Assembly (NCBI GenBank): GCA_963709775.1
Contig: CAVPXS010000001.1
Span: 1-64,000 of the forward strand
Origin: Salinimicrobium sp963709775
GTDB taxonomy: Bacteria > Bacteroidota > Bacteroidia > Flavobacteriales > Flavobacteriaceae
DNA: 64,000 nt
Direction: 5' to 3'
Below, piece by piece: positions 36,414 through 47,241 of the stretch. The translations under genes were made by a program, and so were the position numbers. Each line of letters begins with the position of its first letter. Positions within the stretch are counted from its first letter, which is position 1. The notes under the pieces are model-generated. The model ran no database searches. It was not told the origin of the DNA and saw only the letters and a list, made by a program, of their open reading frames with translations.

Positions 36414-39400
36414 TTAAAATCCTAGATTAATTCCTACTGTGAAGTTGCGGGTCACAGGATATATATTGTTATCGATTCCATCTGGTCCTACTTCAGGATC
36501 AAATCCTGAATAATCGGTGATGGTGAACAGGTTTTGTCCGGCGAGATAAACTTTTGCAGAGCTAAAAACATTATCTCCAAATTTCTCTACAGGTAAATTA
36601 TAACCAAGGTTCACATTCCTGAGTCTCAGGTAAGAGCCATCTTCAATGTAACGTGTAGATGGACGGGTATTGTTGTTTGGATCTCCAAAAACTGCCCGTG
36701 GCATATCATTGCTGGTTCCGGGACCTCTCCATCTGTCAAGTACAGCTACTGATTGGTTTGTGGTAACCGACATACTTTCGGTATAAAGCCTGTTGGCGTT
36801 GAAAATATCATTTCCATAAACTCCCTGGAAGAAGATACTCAGGTCAAAATTCTTATACCTCAAGGTGTTGTTAAGGGAGAAAGTGAAATCGGGGTTTGGA
36901 TTACCAATAAAAGTACGGTCATCATCTGTGATTCTTCCGTCGTTGTTGAGATCCTTAAACCTGATATCTCCCGGCGCTGTACTGGTCGCGGGATTCGTTC
37001 CCGGAGATTGTACTGCCGCATTATCAACTTCGGCCTGAGTCTGGAAAATTCCCTCCTGAACAAATCCGTAGAAAACATTGATTGGATATCCCGGCTGAAT
37101 ACGTGCCAGGTTATAATTCAGTCCAATTCCACCTGTAGTAAGAGGGGTATCACTATTGATATTGATCACCTCGTTATCATTGTAGGTGAATACGTAATCT
37201 GTACTCCAGCTAAAATCCTCTCTGGCAAAGTTGTAGGTAGTAACTATTGCTTCAACACCCTGGTTTCTAATTGCTCCTGCATTAATGTAAGGCACATAGA
37301 TATCAGAGTAACCTGAAGTCACTGGCACAGATTGAGGTACCAACATATCTTCGGTATCCTTACGATACAGGTCGATCTTAAAATCTACAGCCCTGTCAAA
37401 AAGAGTGGCATCAAGACCAATATTGTACTGTTTCTGCGATTCCCACTGCACATTTGTATTAGGCAAAGTGGTTGGAACGGCAGCAGTTACAAAATTACCA
37501 TTGAAGTTATAAACATTGGTGTTGTAAGCAGAAGCAAAGGCGTAGTTCCCAATCTCCTGGTTTCCTGTCACCCCATATCCAAGCCTAAGTTTTAGCTCAT
37601 TAATGGTATTTGATTCTCTAAGGAAATCCTCATCTGAAATTCTCCATGCAGCCGAAGCTGAAGGGAAGGTTCCGTACTTATTACCGGCACCAAATCTTGA
37701 AGAGCCGTCTCGTCTAACGGTTCCGGTTAGGTAATACTTATCGAGGTAATCGAGCTGCACCCTGGCGAAGTATGAAAAGATCGCCCATTCAGATCCGCTT
37801 CCGTTAACCGTTGGCAATTCAATTCCGTTATTGATCTGCTGAGTAGATTCACTTGGGAAATTTTGAACAGAGCCACTAAGGTATTTGAACTCATTCTCCT
37901 GGGCACTGGTTCCCACCACCGCTGTAACCGAAGAACCATTGTCAAATTCCTTGTTGTAGGTTAAGGTGTTATCCCAAAGAATGGTTACGCTTCGATTTGA
38001 TGACTCAAATAAATATGCGTTTGGTGCAATATCTGTATCCCAGCTGTAAGCGGGGCTCCACGTTCTTTCATACCAGAAATTCGCTTCGGCTCCAAAAAGG
38101 GATTTGAAAGTAAAATTTCTGAAAAGATCCAGTTCCCCAAAAACATTCCCTTGCAGGTTATAACCTTTAGTAGTTTGGTCAACTATAGTCGCCTTACCAA
38201 TAGGGTTTTCAACGTCTCCTGAATAGATAGGCTGACCAATTGGCCCGGAAAAGTCTCCGTTTTCACGATAGATAGGTTGGGTTGGAAGAGAAAGAATGGC
38301 TCCGTTAATGTTCATTTCTCCCTGCTCCTTGATGTCGTGGTTCACCTTCAAAGAGTTTCCAAAGCGAAGTCGATCATTAACATCTGTATCACTGTTCAAC
38401 TGAAAGATATACCTGCGATAATTATTGTTGATAATCACTCCCGACTGATCAAAAAAGTTAAGGGAAGTATATACATTCGAGTCTTCATTCCCATTACTAT
38501 ATGCGAGAGTCACGTTGTTTTGAAGGCCTGTGGTAAAAAGGGCATCAAGCCAATCTGTCCCTGCTCCAAGAGCAATAGGATCGGCAAAAGCGGGATTTGT
38601 TGTAAATCCACCTGCTGCGAGCATCTCGTTACTAAGTAGTGCAAATTGTTGTGCATTTAGAACATCGATCATGTCTGTTGGCTCCTGTATTCCGGAAAAT
38701 ATATCCAGGGTTAATTGCCCTACTCCGGCTTTTCCTCTTTTAGTAGTAACGATCACTACTCCGTTAGCTCCGCGTGAACCATAGATAGCAGTAGCCGATG
38801 CATCTTTTAAGATCTGCATGGAAGCCACATCCTGCATGTTTACCTGATTAAGCCCACCATTAAGAGGTACTCCGTCTACAACAATAAGTGGATCATTATT
38901 ACCAATAGTACCAATTCCCCGAATTCTTATCGTAGGATTGTTACCCGGTTGTCCCGAAGTGATAACCTGAACCCCGGCAGCACGCCCCTGTAGAGCTTCT
39001 CCAATATTGGAGGCGGGTTGGGATTCAATATCATCTAAATCGATTGCGGATACAGACCCGGTAAGATCTCTCTGTCGCGATTGACCGTATCCTATAACCA
39101 CCACCTCATCAAGAGCAGCTGCATCGGTATTTAGTGTGACCGTCATAAAATCTGCCGCTGCTTCAATCGTTTTCGTTTCATAGCCCATATAACTTATCGT
39201 GAGCGTAGAAGAAATAGAGGGAACCTCTATTGTAAAATTTCCATCAAAATCTGTGACCACTCCATTGGTAGTCCCTGTTTCGATGATGGTTGCTCCGGGA
39301 AGCGGAAGGCCTGTGTCATCAAGAACCTGCCCCTGTACTTTAACCTGGGCATTAACTTCCTGAGCTGTTAACATAATACCGATAAAGAAGAAAAGCAGCA

Positions 39401-39452
39401 TGAGGCCCTCCTTCATTTTTTTACCAGAATTTAATAGCGTCTTGTTCTGCAT
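36414..39452 (-). CDS. susC: SusC/RagA-family TonB-dependent outer membrane transporter
   Basis: A 1,012-residue transporter. A signal peptide (about 1-35) is followed by a carboxypeptidase D regulatory-like domain (about 36-115, VQGQVLDDTGLPLPGATIIE), the SusC signature EVVVIGYGQSRQRDLTGSVS, the plug (DPLIVVDGVPLNGGLNQVN, TAIYGSRGANGVVIVTTKRG) and the 22-strand barrel ending NFTVGINLGF. It imports isomalto-oligosaccharides into the periplasm with energy from TonB-ExbBD. It is the first structural gene of the locus, with 216 bp of promoter region after the regulator gene. Intact. Confidence 0.96.
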   Translation of the reverse strand: MQNKTLLNSGKKMKEGLMLLFFFIGIMLTAQEVNAQVKVQGQVLDDTGLPLPGATIIETGTTNGVVTDFDGNFTIEVPSISSTLTISYMGYETKTIEAAADFMTVTLNTDAAALDEVVVIGYGQSRQRDLTGSVSAIDLDDIESQPASNIGEALQGRAAGVQVITSGQPGNNPTIRIRGIGTIGNNDPLIVVDGVPLNGGLNQVNMQDVASMQILKDASATAIYGSRGANGVVIVTTKRGKAGVGQLTLDIFSGIQEPTDMIDVLNAQQFALLSNEMLAAGGFTTNPAFADPIALGAGTDWLDALFTTGLQNNVTLAYSNGNEDSNVYTSLNFFDQSGVIINNNYRRYIFQLNSDTDVNDRLRFGNSLKVNHDIKEQGEMNINGAILSLPTQPIYRENGDFSGPIGQPIYSGDVENPIGKATIVDQTTKGYNLQGNVFGELDLFRNFTFKSLFGAEANFWYERTWSPAYSWDTDIAPNAYLFESSNRSVTILWDNTLTYNKEFDNGSSVTAVVGTSAQENEFKYLSGSVQNFPSESTQQINNGIELPTVNGSGSEWAIFSYFARVQLDYLDKYYLTGTVRRDGSSRFGAGNKYGTFPSASAAWRISDEDFLRESNTINELKLRLGYGVTGNQEIGNYAFASAYNTNVYNFNGNFVTAAVPTTLPNTNVQWESQKQYNIGLDATLFDRAVDFKIDLYRKDTEDMLVPQSVPVTSGYSDIYVPYINAGAIRNQGVEAIVTTYNFAREDFSWSTDYVFTYNDNEVININSDTPLTTGGIGLNYNLARIQPGYPINVFYGFVQEGIFQTQAEVDNAAVQSPGTNPATSTAPGDIRFKDLNNDGRITDDDRTFIGNPNPDFTFSLNNTLRYKNFDLSIFFQGVYGNDIFNANRLYTESMSVTTNQSVAVLDRWRGPGTSNDMPRAVFGDPNNNTRPSTRYIEDGSYLRLRNVNLGYNLPVEKFGDNVFSSAKVYLAGQNLFTITDYSGFDPEVGPDGIDNNIYPVTRNFTVGINLGF

Positions 39453-39668
39453 TTATATTTTTTTTGATAAACAAACATTGCCAACCGGAAACCGGGTGGA
39501 TTAATGAACACTTCAAACTTCCTAAATAAAAAGACTCCTATGACCTTTTTTAAAAAGCATATAGAAATAAAGATGATATAATTTTAGCCAAACACCTGTA
39601 AACACAACACTTACACAAAAAAGAAGACGTTGTTTTATATAGAAAATATTAAAGAAATATTGACTATT

Positions 39669-41357
39669 TTATAACTTTAGAGTAGTGTTTTCGAATAATT
39701 TCTGGTCAAAATCCTTCTTATCGAGCCAGGATTTATTTCTCAATTTGGTCTTGTAGGCATAAATGGAATTTACAGAGTATCCCAGGATCTGGGCAATGAT
39801 CTCATTGTGGGTGATTCCCAACCTTATAAGAGCAAAAATCCTGAGTTCTTTATTCAGAATTTTACCCTTTTTTATATGGATCTGTTCCTCTGGCCTCAGG
39901 AGCGAATTGAATTCTTCAATAAAATTAGGGAAGAGCTTAATAAAGGCTTCATCAAAATTACGAAGCAGTTTTTCCTTCTCCTTTTTAAGATCATATGTAC
40001 TTAATAAATATTTCACTTTGTCGAGTTTCCCCTCTTCGGCAGTGACCTCTACCCTGGATTTGAACTCCCTGAATTTTTCAAAAATATCTGCATCCTGTGT
40101 AAAGAAAAATCCAATATATTCTTCCTTGATCTTATTTGCCTCCAGGAGTAAATGATTCACCCTGTTCAATTCGAGGTTATTCAAGTTTATTTTATCATTG
40201 ACGGCGGTAAGCTCACGGTTTATGATCTTTAAATTTTCATGAGCTTCTTCAATCACCTTCCTTGCCCTTTTAAGTTTCCTTACCTGGAAAAGGATCACTA
40301 CCGCGAGTGCTATTACAAATATGAGCAGAAAACCCATGACCACATTCTGGGTAAGCAGCCTGGATCTCTGCCTTTCAATACGGTCGATTATTTGTTCTTC
40401 AATGAGAGGAAGAATTGCTCCTACCCTAATCTTTCTTTGTTGGGCACCATAGAAGGAAGCATCTTCATTGGCCTTATGGATATAAACAGAAGCCAGCCTG
40501 GTATTTCCTTTTTCAAACATGATTTCGGAAAGTCTTATCACGGCCAGGTTCTCCTTTGCAGAAGTTTCAATATCGGCCATTGCGGCCACTGCCAGGTGGG
40601 GTATGGCTTTTTGTTTTTCGCCCATCTCCACATAGATCTCCCCCAGAATAAAACTTGTTAGTGCCAGTTCCCGGGAATTTAGCTCCCGTTCCAGTAACTT
40701 TAAAAAATCATTTCGGGCACGCTCGAGGTTACCTTCCCTGAACTGCATATAACCCTTAAGAAAATCATTGAAAAAAGTTCCCTCGTCTGTGAGCGCAAGT
40801 GCTTTTTCTCTATACTCTCTGGCAAGCTGATTATACTTTTCTGAAAATTGCTTTAGATTACTGTATTCGGCCATTTCGCTATAACAGCGTCCCATTAAAC
40901 CGTAATATAGGGATCTAAGATTCTCCGGAAGCCCTTCAGGTTCTATTAGGGAAAGATATTCCAGTGCTTCTTTGTACATTCCTGCTGAAACACTTATATC
41001 GGCAAGATTGATCACAGCTGCGGCAATCAATTCGTTATCCTGAAGCTTTTCCGCAAGTTCCCGGGTCCTTAAACCATAATAAAAAGCCGAGTCCTGTTTA
41101 AAGACCCGGTATTCATTCAGCAATTCCTGATTAAGATGGTGTCTAAGCCTTAGATCCTCCTGTGGTGCCGAATCCAATTGCCTGCGGAAGCTGCCAATTT
41201 TTTGCCATTTTTGAGCATCATATTTAGGCGCCTTTTCAATAAAAGCTTCCAGTTCCTTCAATAGAGCTTCCTCCTGCCCCCAGGTCTTTGATAAACCTGA
41301 GATAAGAAAAAGAAGTAGGAAGAAAATAAAGCGAAGGCTTTGAATACTCTTGAACAT
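39669..41357 (-). CDS. SusR-like transmembrane regulator (TPR, TM helix, coiled coil, LuxR-like HTH)
   Basis: A 562-residue protein: signal-like N-terminus, TPR-rich periplasmic part (about 30-325; REYREKALALTDEGTFF, LGEIYVEMGEKQKAIPHLAVAA), one membrane helix (about 337-357), a coiled coil (about 358-410) and a C-terminal helix-turn-helix (about 500-550; RLGITHNEIIAQILGYSVNS, then IYAYKTKLRNKS). This order matches SusR/DUF6377-type regulators, which sense oligosaccharides in the periplasm and activate sus genes. Its position directly upstream of susC, on the same strand but with its own spacer, supports control of this locus. The ligand here would be an isomalto-oligosaccharide (inference). 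Confidence 0.85.
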   Translation of the reverse strand: MFKSIQSLRFIFFLLLFLISGLSKTWGQEEALLKELEAFIEKAPKYDAQKWQKIGSFRRQLDSAPQEDLRLRHHLNQELLNEYRVFKQDSAFYYGLRTRELAEKLQDNELIAAAVINLADISVSAGMYKEALEYLSLIEPEGLPENLRSLYYGLMGRCYSEMAEYSNLKQFSEKYNQLAREYREKALALTDEGTFFNDFLKGYMQFREGNLERARNDFLKLLERELNSRELALTSFILGEIYVEMGEKQKAIPHLAVAAMADIETSAKENLAVIRLSEIMFEKGNTRLASVYIHKANEDASFYGAQQRKIRVGAILPLIEEQIIDRIERQRSRLLTQNVVMGFLLIFVIALAVVILFQVRKLKRARKVIEEAHENLKIINRELTAVNDKINLNNLELNRVNHLLLEANKIKEEYIGFFFTQDADIFEKFREFKSRVEVTAEEGKLDKVKYLLSTYDLKKEKEKLLRNFDEAFIKLFPNFIEEFNSLLRPEEQIHIKKGKILNKELRIFALIRLGITHNEIIAQILGYSVNSIYAYKTKLRNKSWLDKKDFDQKLFENTTLKL

Positions 41358-41537
41358 TAATTCTTTTGCAGCTTTACAATTATCAGATAATAGTCTGTGC
41401 TAATGAAGATTAACCAGAAGTCATCTGGAGCCGCAAGATAGACAAATTTAAATTTTATAAATGCCCGTCAACTTCTCCCATCCAAATTTTATCCACTGCT
41501 CAAGAATATTCAGTGTAGCAAACTTCTAATGCCAGTA

Positions 41538-42811
41538 TTATAGTGCAGTGACCTCAGGTTTGGTATAGCTAAACAGCTTCGGACTGAAATTCACCATCAC
41601 CCAGGCCCAATTTTGAGTTGAGTCTTTATCTCCTCCTTTCAGGATCTCAAGAGATTCACTTCCGAACATCTGCGAATAGCCAACAATTGACCTGAAGATC
41701 CTTCCGGAATTTGTAACCGGCCGCCAGGTCTATTTCTGTTCCCAGATAGTTATCCTGTTCAATTCCTGCAGCATCAACAATATTCGCCGAAGATGAGAAC
41801 ACGTGCGGCATTACAGAAAATTCAAATTTTGAGGTGGTATAAGAGAATTTACCATAGATATCTAAGAGTCCAACAGAGTTTTGGTGGTTGCCCACATAGA
41901 AGTAATCCATATGCCCATTAAAGCCGTGATTTGTTCCAAAAAGTGGAGTAAAGGATTTAATCTCTCCCGAGGTATCATCCATATCTGTTCCTGAAAAATA
42001 TTCAGCTCCCAATCCTGCTACTCCAGGTTGAAGAAAGCTTGTAGTTTAGATTTAGACCGGTGTACCAGGCAGAAACATCACGGTTATTTCGGCTACCGGC
42101 CTGCCCGTAAGCTCCCACATTTCCGGAAAAATCGCCGGAGACAAAGTTGTGAAAAGCACCAAAGGTTTGGATATAATCAACTTCCCTGTCCTGTAAAGCC
42201 GTATCAAATTCATAACCTGTATTCATTAATAAAAAGCTGAATCCAACATTATTAACATCCATGTGGTACCAGGCCATTTGCAAATTTTGATAGGAATTTA
42301 CCAGGTATGGTGCCTCAATTAGAGTCTCTGCTTCGGCGTTATAAGCCGCAGCAACATCAAGCCTGTGGTTTGCAGCAGGTTTCCAGGATATAAGAGCCGC
42401 ATCATGACTTTGCCCCTGCTGGGCCCAGCCTACTTCTCCCAGGATTCTCTGGTTGTCGTAAGAAAGTACCTGTCTCCCCACGCGAAACAGGAAATTTGGA
42501 TTGGTTTGATACTGGCCATAAGCCTCAAAAAGGGAAAAAGCATTGTTATCTTCCAATCGCATGGTTGGAGAATCTCCCCAAACAGTAATACTTTGACCGG
42601 AAAATTTCACTTTCAGAGATTCATCGCCGTAACCAAGAATAAGACGGGTACGTTGAGAAGTTTGAGAAGCAGGATCTGCATTTTCGGGTAAAAGTGTTTT
42701 ATAACCATTCCTGAATTCAAATCTTGGCCGCACCTGGAGATCGGCTTCAAAAGTTTGAGCAAATAAGGTTGAGGTAAAAAGAAGAGCGAAGAGAAGGTAA
42801 ATTGTTTTCAT
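41538..42811 (-). CDS. Outer membrane porin, alginate-export-like beta-barrel (two apparent frameshifts)
   Basis: Starts at 42811 with a signal peptide (MKTIYLLFALLFTSTLFAQ). The frame carries barrel strands (LQVRPRFEFRNGYKT, GRQVLSYDNQRILGEVGWAQQGQSHDA, LDVAAAYN). It shifts near 42028 (extra base; joins NYKLSS to PGVAGLGAEYFSGTDM) and near 41687 (extra base; joins FRKDLQV to IVGYSQMFGSESLEIL), then ends at 41538 with SPKLFSYTKPEVTAL. The corrected length is 423 residues. It resembles the alginate export/porin family of Bacteroidota, but the solute is unknown. The promoter has the same palindrome and spacing as the korAB, ferredoxin and nuo promoters, so it may supply a substrate or ion under the same condition. 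Confidence 0.75.
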
Positions 42812-42831
42812 CTAAAAATAGTTTTCGGGTA

Positions 42832-42876
42832 CAAAAAAACCTCTTCCATGAATAAAAAAATATGATTTAACTCATA
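42832..42876 (-). promoter_or_regulatory. Porin promoter with Crp/Fnr-type palindrome
   Basis: The palindrome TATGA-tttaac-TCATA (42861-42876, centre 42868.5) is upstream of the minus-strand box TTTTTTTG (42839 to 42832), a TAnnTTTG-like -7 element. The centre lies 36.5 nt from the last base of the box, as in the korA, ferredoxin and nuoA promoters. The expected start site (about 5 nt past the box) places the operator at -41.5. Confidence 0.5.
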
Positions 42877-42951
42877 CTTGTTAAAATTGAAGGAATACCC
42901 TCTCCAAATTGATTATCATTTTTATTGCTGTTATAAAAAAATGAAAACGAA

Positions 42952-42976
42952 AAACCCTGCCGTACAGACAGGGTTT
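42952..42976. terminator. Hairpin, possible second terminator
   Basis: AAACCCTG (42952-42959) pairs with CAGGGTTT (42969-42976) around a 9-nt loop. On the minus strand the stem runs into five T. It may back up the terminator at 43185 or act between the PFOR operon and the porin promoter. Confidence 0.5.
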
Positions 42977-43184
42977 GAATTTTAAATCTATTTTCAACTT
43001 TTTACTGAAGCACCTTCATCAAACCTCTAATATTACTTCTTCTAATTCATTTTGTTTTTTTGAGGAGCAGTTTTTCTAAGACTTGACTTAAAGTCAATCT
43101 TCTTTAAAATTACATTTTTAAATATCAATATTTAGGAGCTTATTTTGATGCCAGGCTCCTCAAGGAGTAGGAGAAAAAATCGGC

Positions 43185-43208
43185 AAAAAAACCCGGTAAT
43201 TAACCGGG
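43185..43208 (-). terminator. Intrinsic terminator of the ferredoxin-nifJ operon
   Basis: On the minus strand CCCGGT-TAATT-ACCGGG (43208-43192) is followed by seven T (A-run 43185-43191). It lies 24 bp beyond the stop of the last gene of the operon. Confidence 0.8.
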
Positions 43209-43231
43209 CTGGATTTCTTATTCTGGATTAT

Positions 43232-43609
43232 TTAAAAAAGTACATTTTCCCGACGCAGGAAAGCGTCCATTTTATCGGCAATTTCAAAACACTTGCTCAC
43301 TTTTACAGTATCACTGCAAGAACGGGCATCGGGTCTATACCCTTTGCAGGAAAAATCCTTTAGGTCGATTTCCCGGAACTTTTCATCTATCGCAACACAT
43401 TTTTTATACAGCGTGTTAATGTTTTCATTCCCCGTAAGTTCAAGGTTATTACTCAGCAGATATCCTATCATAAAATTTTCAATGGCGTACTGGGAGTTCT
43501 TGCAAACCAGGTAGGATACAACATCCTCCTCGGGCTTGCAAAGTTCTTCATTGGCTTCCCGAAGCTTCTTAACAGCTTCATTAAAGAGACCGGGTGCTTT
43601 GCTTTCCAT
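43232..43609 (-). CDS. Hypothetical protein (125 aa, helical, Cys-bearing) behind nifJ
   Basis: A 125-residue soluble, mainly helical protein (EAVKKLREANEELCKPEEDVVSYLVCKNSQYAIENFMIGYLL...DLKDFSCKGYRPDARSC). It has six Cys, two of them in the CKGY..ARSC segment. The helical pattern and SQYAIENFMIGYLL are reminiscent of HEPN-like four-helix bundles, but I cannot assign a family. It is the third gene of the ferredoxin-nifJ transcript and lies between a hairpin and the terminator, so a link to PFOR (assembly, oxygen protection, regulation) is a guess from context. Confidence 0.65.
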   Translation of the reverse strand: MESKAPGLFNEAVKKLREANEELCKPEEDVVSYLVCKNSQYAIENFMIGYLLSNNLELTGNENINTLYKKCVAIDEKFREIDLKDFSCKGYRPDARSCSDTVKVSKCFEIADKMDAFLRRENVLF

Positions 43610-43634
43610 AATTCTCTATTTTAATTGTATTAAA

Positions 43635-43669
43635 GCTTTTTCGACAGGAGTACTACCTGCCGAAAAAGC
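43635..43669. other. Intercistronic hairpin after nifJ
   Basis: GCTTTTTCGACAGG (43635-43648) pairs with CCTGCCGAAAAAGC (43656-43669) with one mismatch around a 7-nt loop. On the minus strand it lies between the nifJ stop and the next gene and may attenuate transcription or protect the nifJ message. Confidence 0.6.
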
Positions 43670-43681
43670 CATTTTTTAAAG

Positions 43682-46600
43682 TTACATATCCCTGTAGAGT
43701 TCCAGTCTTTCCCACTTGGATTCCACTTCTTCCTGGGCTTGCTTCAAGAGGCTTGCACCTATTTCGGCATTTTCTTTAGCCACGCGTGTAAAGCGGGTTT
43801 CGTTATACATGAACTCTTTAAGGGGAGCCTGCGGAGGTTTCGAATCAAGTTTAAAACGCTTGCCTTTGTCTTTGGAAGGATCAAACCTAAAGAGCGGCCA
43901 GTAACCGGTCTCCACAGCTTTTTCCTGCTGCCGTGGCCCATGCTTAAGATCATAACCATGTTCCCCACAATGTGAGTATGCAATGATGATCGAAGGCCCG
44001 GGATAAGCCGTTGCTTCTTCAATAGCCTTAAGGGTTTGCATATCCTTAGCTCCAATGGCTACCTGGGCGACATAGACGTTCTGGTAAGAAACTGCCTGTA
44101 GCGCAAGGCTCTTTTTGGAAGTTCTTTTTGCCCGAAACCGCGAACTTGGCACTGGCTCCCAGAGGGGTGGCCTTAGACATTTGTCCACCGGTATTGGAAT
44201 AGACTTCAGTATCCATAACGAGGATATTGATGTCTTCTCCCGATGCCAGCACATGATCGACTCCGCCGTAACCTATATCATAAGCCCAGCCGTCACCACC
44301 AAGGATCCACACTGCCTTTTTACGCAGGTATTCGGTTAGCTGGTTTAGCTTAAGAGCTTCAGGAGTACCTACAGTCGAAAGAACATTCTTTAATTCTGCA
44401 ATGTCGGCGTGTTTTTGCTTTTTCTGAACCTCATTACCTTCAGGATTATCCAGGATAGCTTTTACAAGTTCAGAACCAATTACCGGCTCAAGTTCCTTCA
44501 GAAGATCAACTGCGATCTCCTGCTTCTTTAGTAAGGGCCAGTCGCATTCCCAGTCCGAATTCAGCGTTGTCTTCGAACAAAGAGTTAGCCCACGCCGGAC
44601 CTCTTCCGAATTCATTCTTCTTATACGGAGTGGTAGGAAGGTTTCCGCCGTAAATAGAGGAACATCCGGTAGCATTTGCGATCATAATGCTGTCACCGTA
44701 TAATTGGGTCAACATCTTGATATAAGGAGTTTCCCCACATCCCGAACATGCGCCCGAAAATTCGAATAACGGCTCAAGGAACTGTGATCCTTTCACATTC
44801 GTGATCTGTAACTCGGTACGATCGTAGTAAGGAAGGCTGGTAAAGTAATCCCAGTTCTTGTTCTCGGCTTCAGCAACATCAAGTTTGCTGCGCATATTAA
44901 TAGCCTTAAAGTTCTCCACTTCTTTACTTTCTGCAGGACAAACCGCCACACAAAGGTCACAACCTGTACAATCTTCAGGGGAGACCTGAAGGATATAAGA
45001 ATCTGATGCTGATGTAGAAAGGTCTTCCTTTCGCAGGCACTGCAGTAAGACTTGCAGGAGCTCCTGCAAGGTCTGCAGTAGGAACTACTTTTGCACGAAT
45101 TGCAGCGTGCGGACATATAGCCACACATTTATTACACTGGGTACAAAGATCTGCTCCATCCCATACCGGCACAAAATCGGCAATTCCGCGTTTTTCATAT
45201 TGAGTAGTACCTGTAGGGAAAGTACCATCAACAGGGAATGCGCTCACAGGAAGTTCATCTCCCTGCCCTGCCAGGATCTTCCCAAGCACATCTTTCACAA
45301 AAGGATCGGCTTCGCCGGTCATCATTGGCTTAAGATACTTGTTGCTGGTAATTTGCTTCGGATAATCAACTTTTTGCAGGTATTCTAAAGATTTATCAAC
45401 CGCATTAAAGTTCATTTGTACGATCTTTTCTCCTTTGTGAGAGTAAGATTTCACGATCGCATCCTTGATCTTCTGAATAGCTTCATCTTCAGGAAGAACC
45501 CCGGATATCGCGAAGAAACAGGTTTGCAGAACGGTGTTGGTACGTTTTCCAAGCTTGGCTTCAAAAGCTACTTTTGTAGCATCTACCACATAGAATTTCA
45601 GTTCCTTCTCTACAATGTCTTCCTGCATTTTCTTCGGAAGCATATCCCAAACCTCTTCGTTGGAGAATGGGGAATTCAGAAGAAAAGTTCCGCCTTTTTT
45701 TATCTTTTTCAGCAGGTCATATTTCTCAACGAAATTGAACTGATGACAGGCAATAAAGTCGGCTGTATTGATCAGATAACTGGAGAAAATTGGCTGCGGA
45801 CCAAAGCGCAGGTGGGAAACAGTTTGTGAACCTGCCTTTTTAGAGTCGTAAACAAAATATCCCTGAACATAATTATCTGTAGTCTCCCCAATGATCTTGA
45901 TGGAGTTTTTATTAGCACCTACAGTACCATCAGATCCCAAACCATAGAACATACAGTTAAAGGTATTCTTCTTAGTCTTGAAAACCGGATTGTAAAGCAA
46001 GCTGCTAAAGGAAACGTCATCATTAATACCTATCGTAAAATGGTTTTTTGGCTGAGGCTTCTGAAGCTCATCAAAAATTCCTTTTACCATGGCAGGATTG
46101 AATTCCTTGGAAGAAAGTCCATAACGGCCTGCTACGATCTGCGGAATATTTCCACCGGTTTCAGCAAAGGCTGTGACTACATCAAGGTATAACGGATCTC
46201 CGGTACTTCCGGGTTCTTTGGTCCTGTCAAGAACAGCGATCTTTTTTACCGTTTTTGGCACCTTTGCAATAAAGTCTTTGATCGAGAATGGCCTGTAAAG
46301 ACGAACGATCAAAACTCCTACTTTTTCATCTGAATTCAGAAGTGTATCAACGGTTTCTCTCACGGCACCTTCTCCCGATCCCATGATAACCACTACTTTT
46401 TCAGCTTCAGGATGACCTTCATAATCGAAAAGATTATACCTGCGGCCGGTGTGCATGTAAAACTCATCCATGATCTCCTGCACGATCTCCGGCACCCTTT
46501 GATAATAAAGGTTGGCAGCTTCCCGTGCCTGGAAGAAAACATCGGGGTTTTGAGAAGTACCACGAATTACCGGGCTATCGGGATCAAGAGAACGTTTTTT

Positions 46601-47215
46601 GTGCTCCATGATCTTATCTTCGGGCATCATTGCCTTTATGATATCATCCGGAATTCCGTCAATCTTTGAGATCTCATGAGAGGTTCTGAACCCGTCAAAA
46701 ATATTCAGAAAAGGCACTCTTGACCTCAGCGTTGCCACCTGTGAAATAAGTGCGAAATCCTGAGCTTCCTGAACAGAGCCGCCAAAGAGCATAGAAAAGC
46801 CCGTTTGCCGGGCTGCCATAACATCTGAATGATCTCCAAAAATGGAAAGCGCATGAGTGGCAATGGTACGTGCCGCAACATGAATAACGTTGGGAAGCAA
46901 CTCCCCTGCTATTTTGTACATGTTAGGGATCATAAGAAGTAATCCCTGCGATGCCGTAAACGTTGTAGTAAGTGCTCCGGCTTGAAGTGAACCATGGACA
47001 GCACCTGCAGCCCCGCCTTCACTTTGCATTTCCACGATCTTTGGAACGTTGTTCCAAATGTTCTTTTTGCCTTTTGAACTATACACATCCACATGCTCTC
47101 CCATGGGAGAAGCCGGGGTGATAGGATAAATGGCACATACTTCATTCGTTTTATGCGCTACACGGGCCACGGCCTCGTTGGCATCACAAATGAGCTTTGG
47201 AAAGTTTTTCACCAT
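43682..47215 (-). CDS. nifJ: Pyruvate:ferredoxin (flavodoxin) oxidoreductase, single-chain (three apparent frameshifts)
   Basis: It oxidises pyruvate with CoA to acetyl-CoA and CO2, reducing ferredoxin. The start is the ATG at 47215 (MVKNFPKLICDANEAVARVA); an upstream in-frame extension is unlikely. Domain order: pyrimidine-binding (IYPITPASPMGEH), middle domains, 2[4Fe-4S] region (CTQCNKCVAICP and CTGCDLCVAVCP), TPP-binding part (CSGCGETPYIKMLTQLYGD, GGDGWAYDIGYGGVDHVLASG, NTGGQMSKATPLG). The frame breaks at A-runs (T on +) near 45029-45031, 44527-44529 and 44125-44129; removing one base from each gives 1,176 residues, normal for NifJ. It is cotranscribed with the ferredoxin gene 26 bp upstream. 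Confidence 0.93.
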
Positions 47216-47241
47216 GATATTTTCGGTTGTTGGTTCATTTA

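Larger units (their letters stand above)
42812..43231. other. Intergenic stretch between porin and PFOR operon
   Basis: These 420 bases contain the porin promoter elements (42832-42876), a hairpin at 42952-42976 and the terminator at 43185-43208. No gene is seen; the long A/T runs are poor in codons. Confidence 0.6.
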
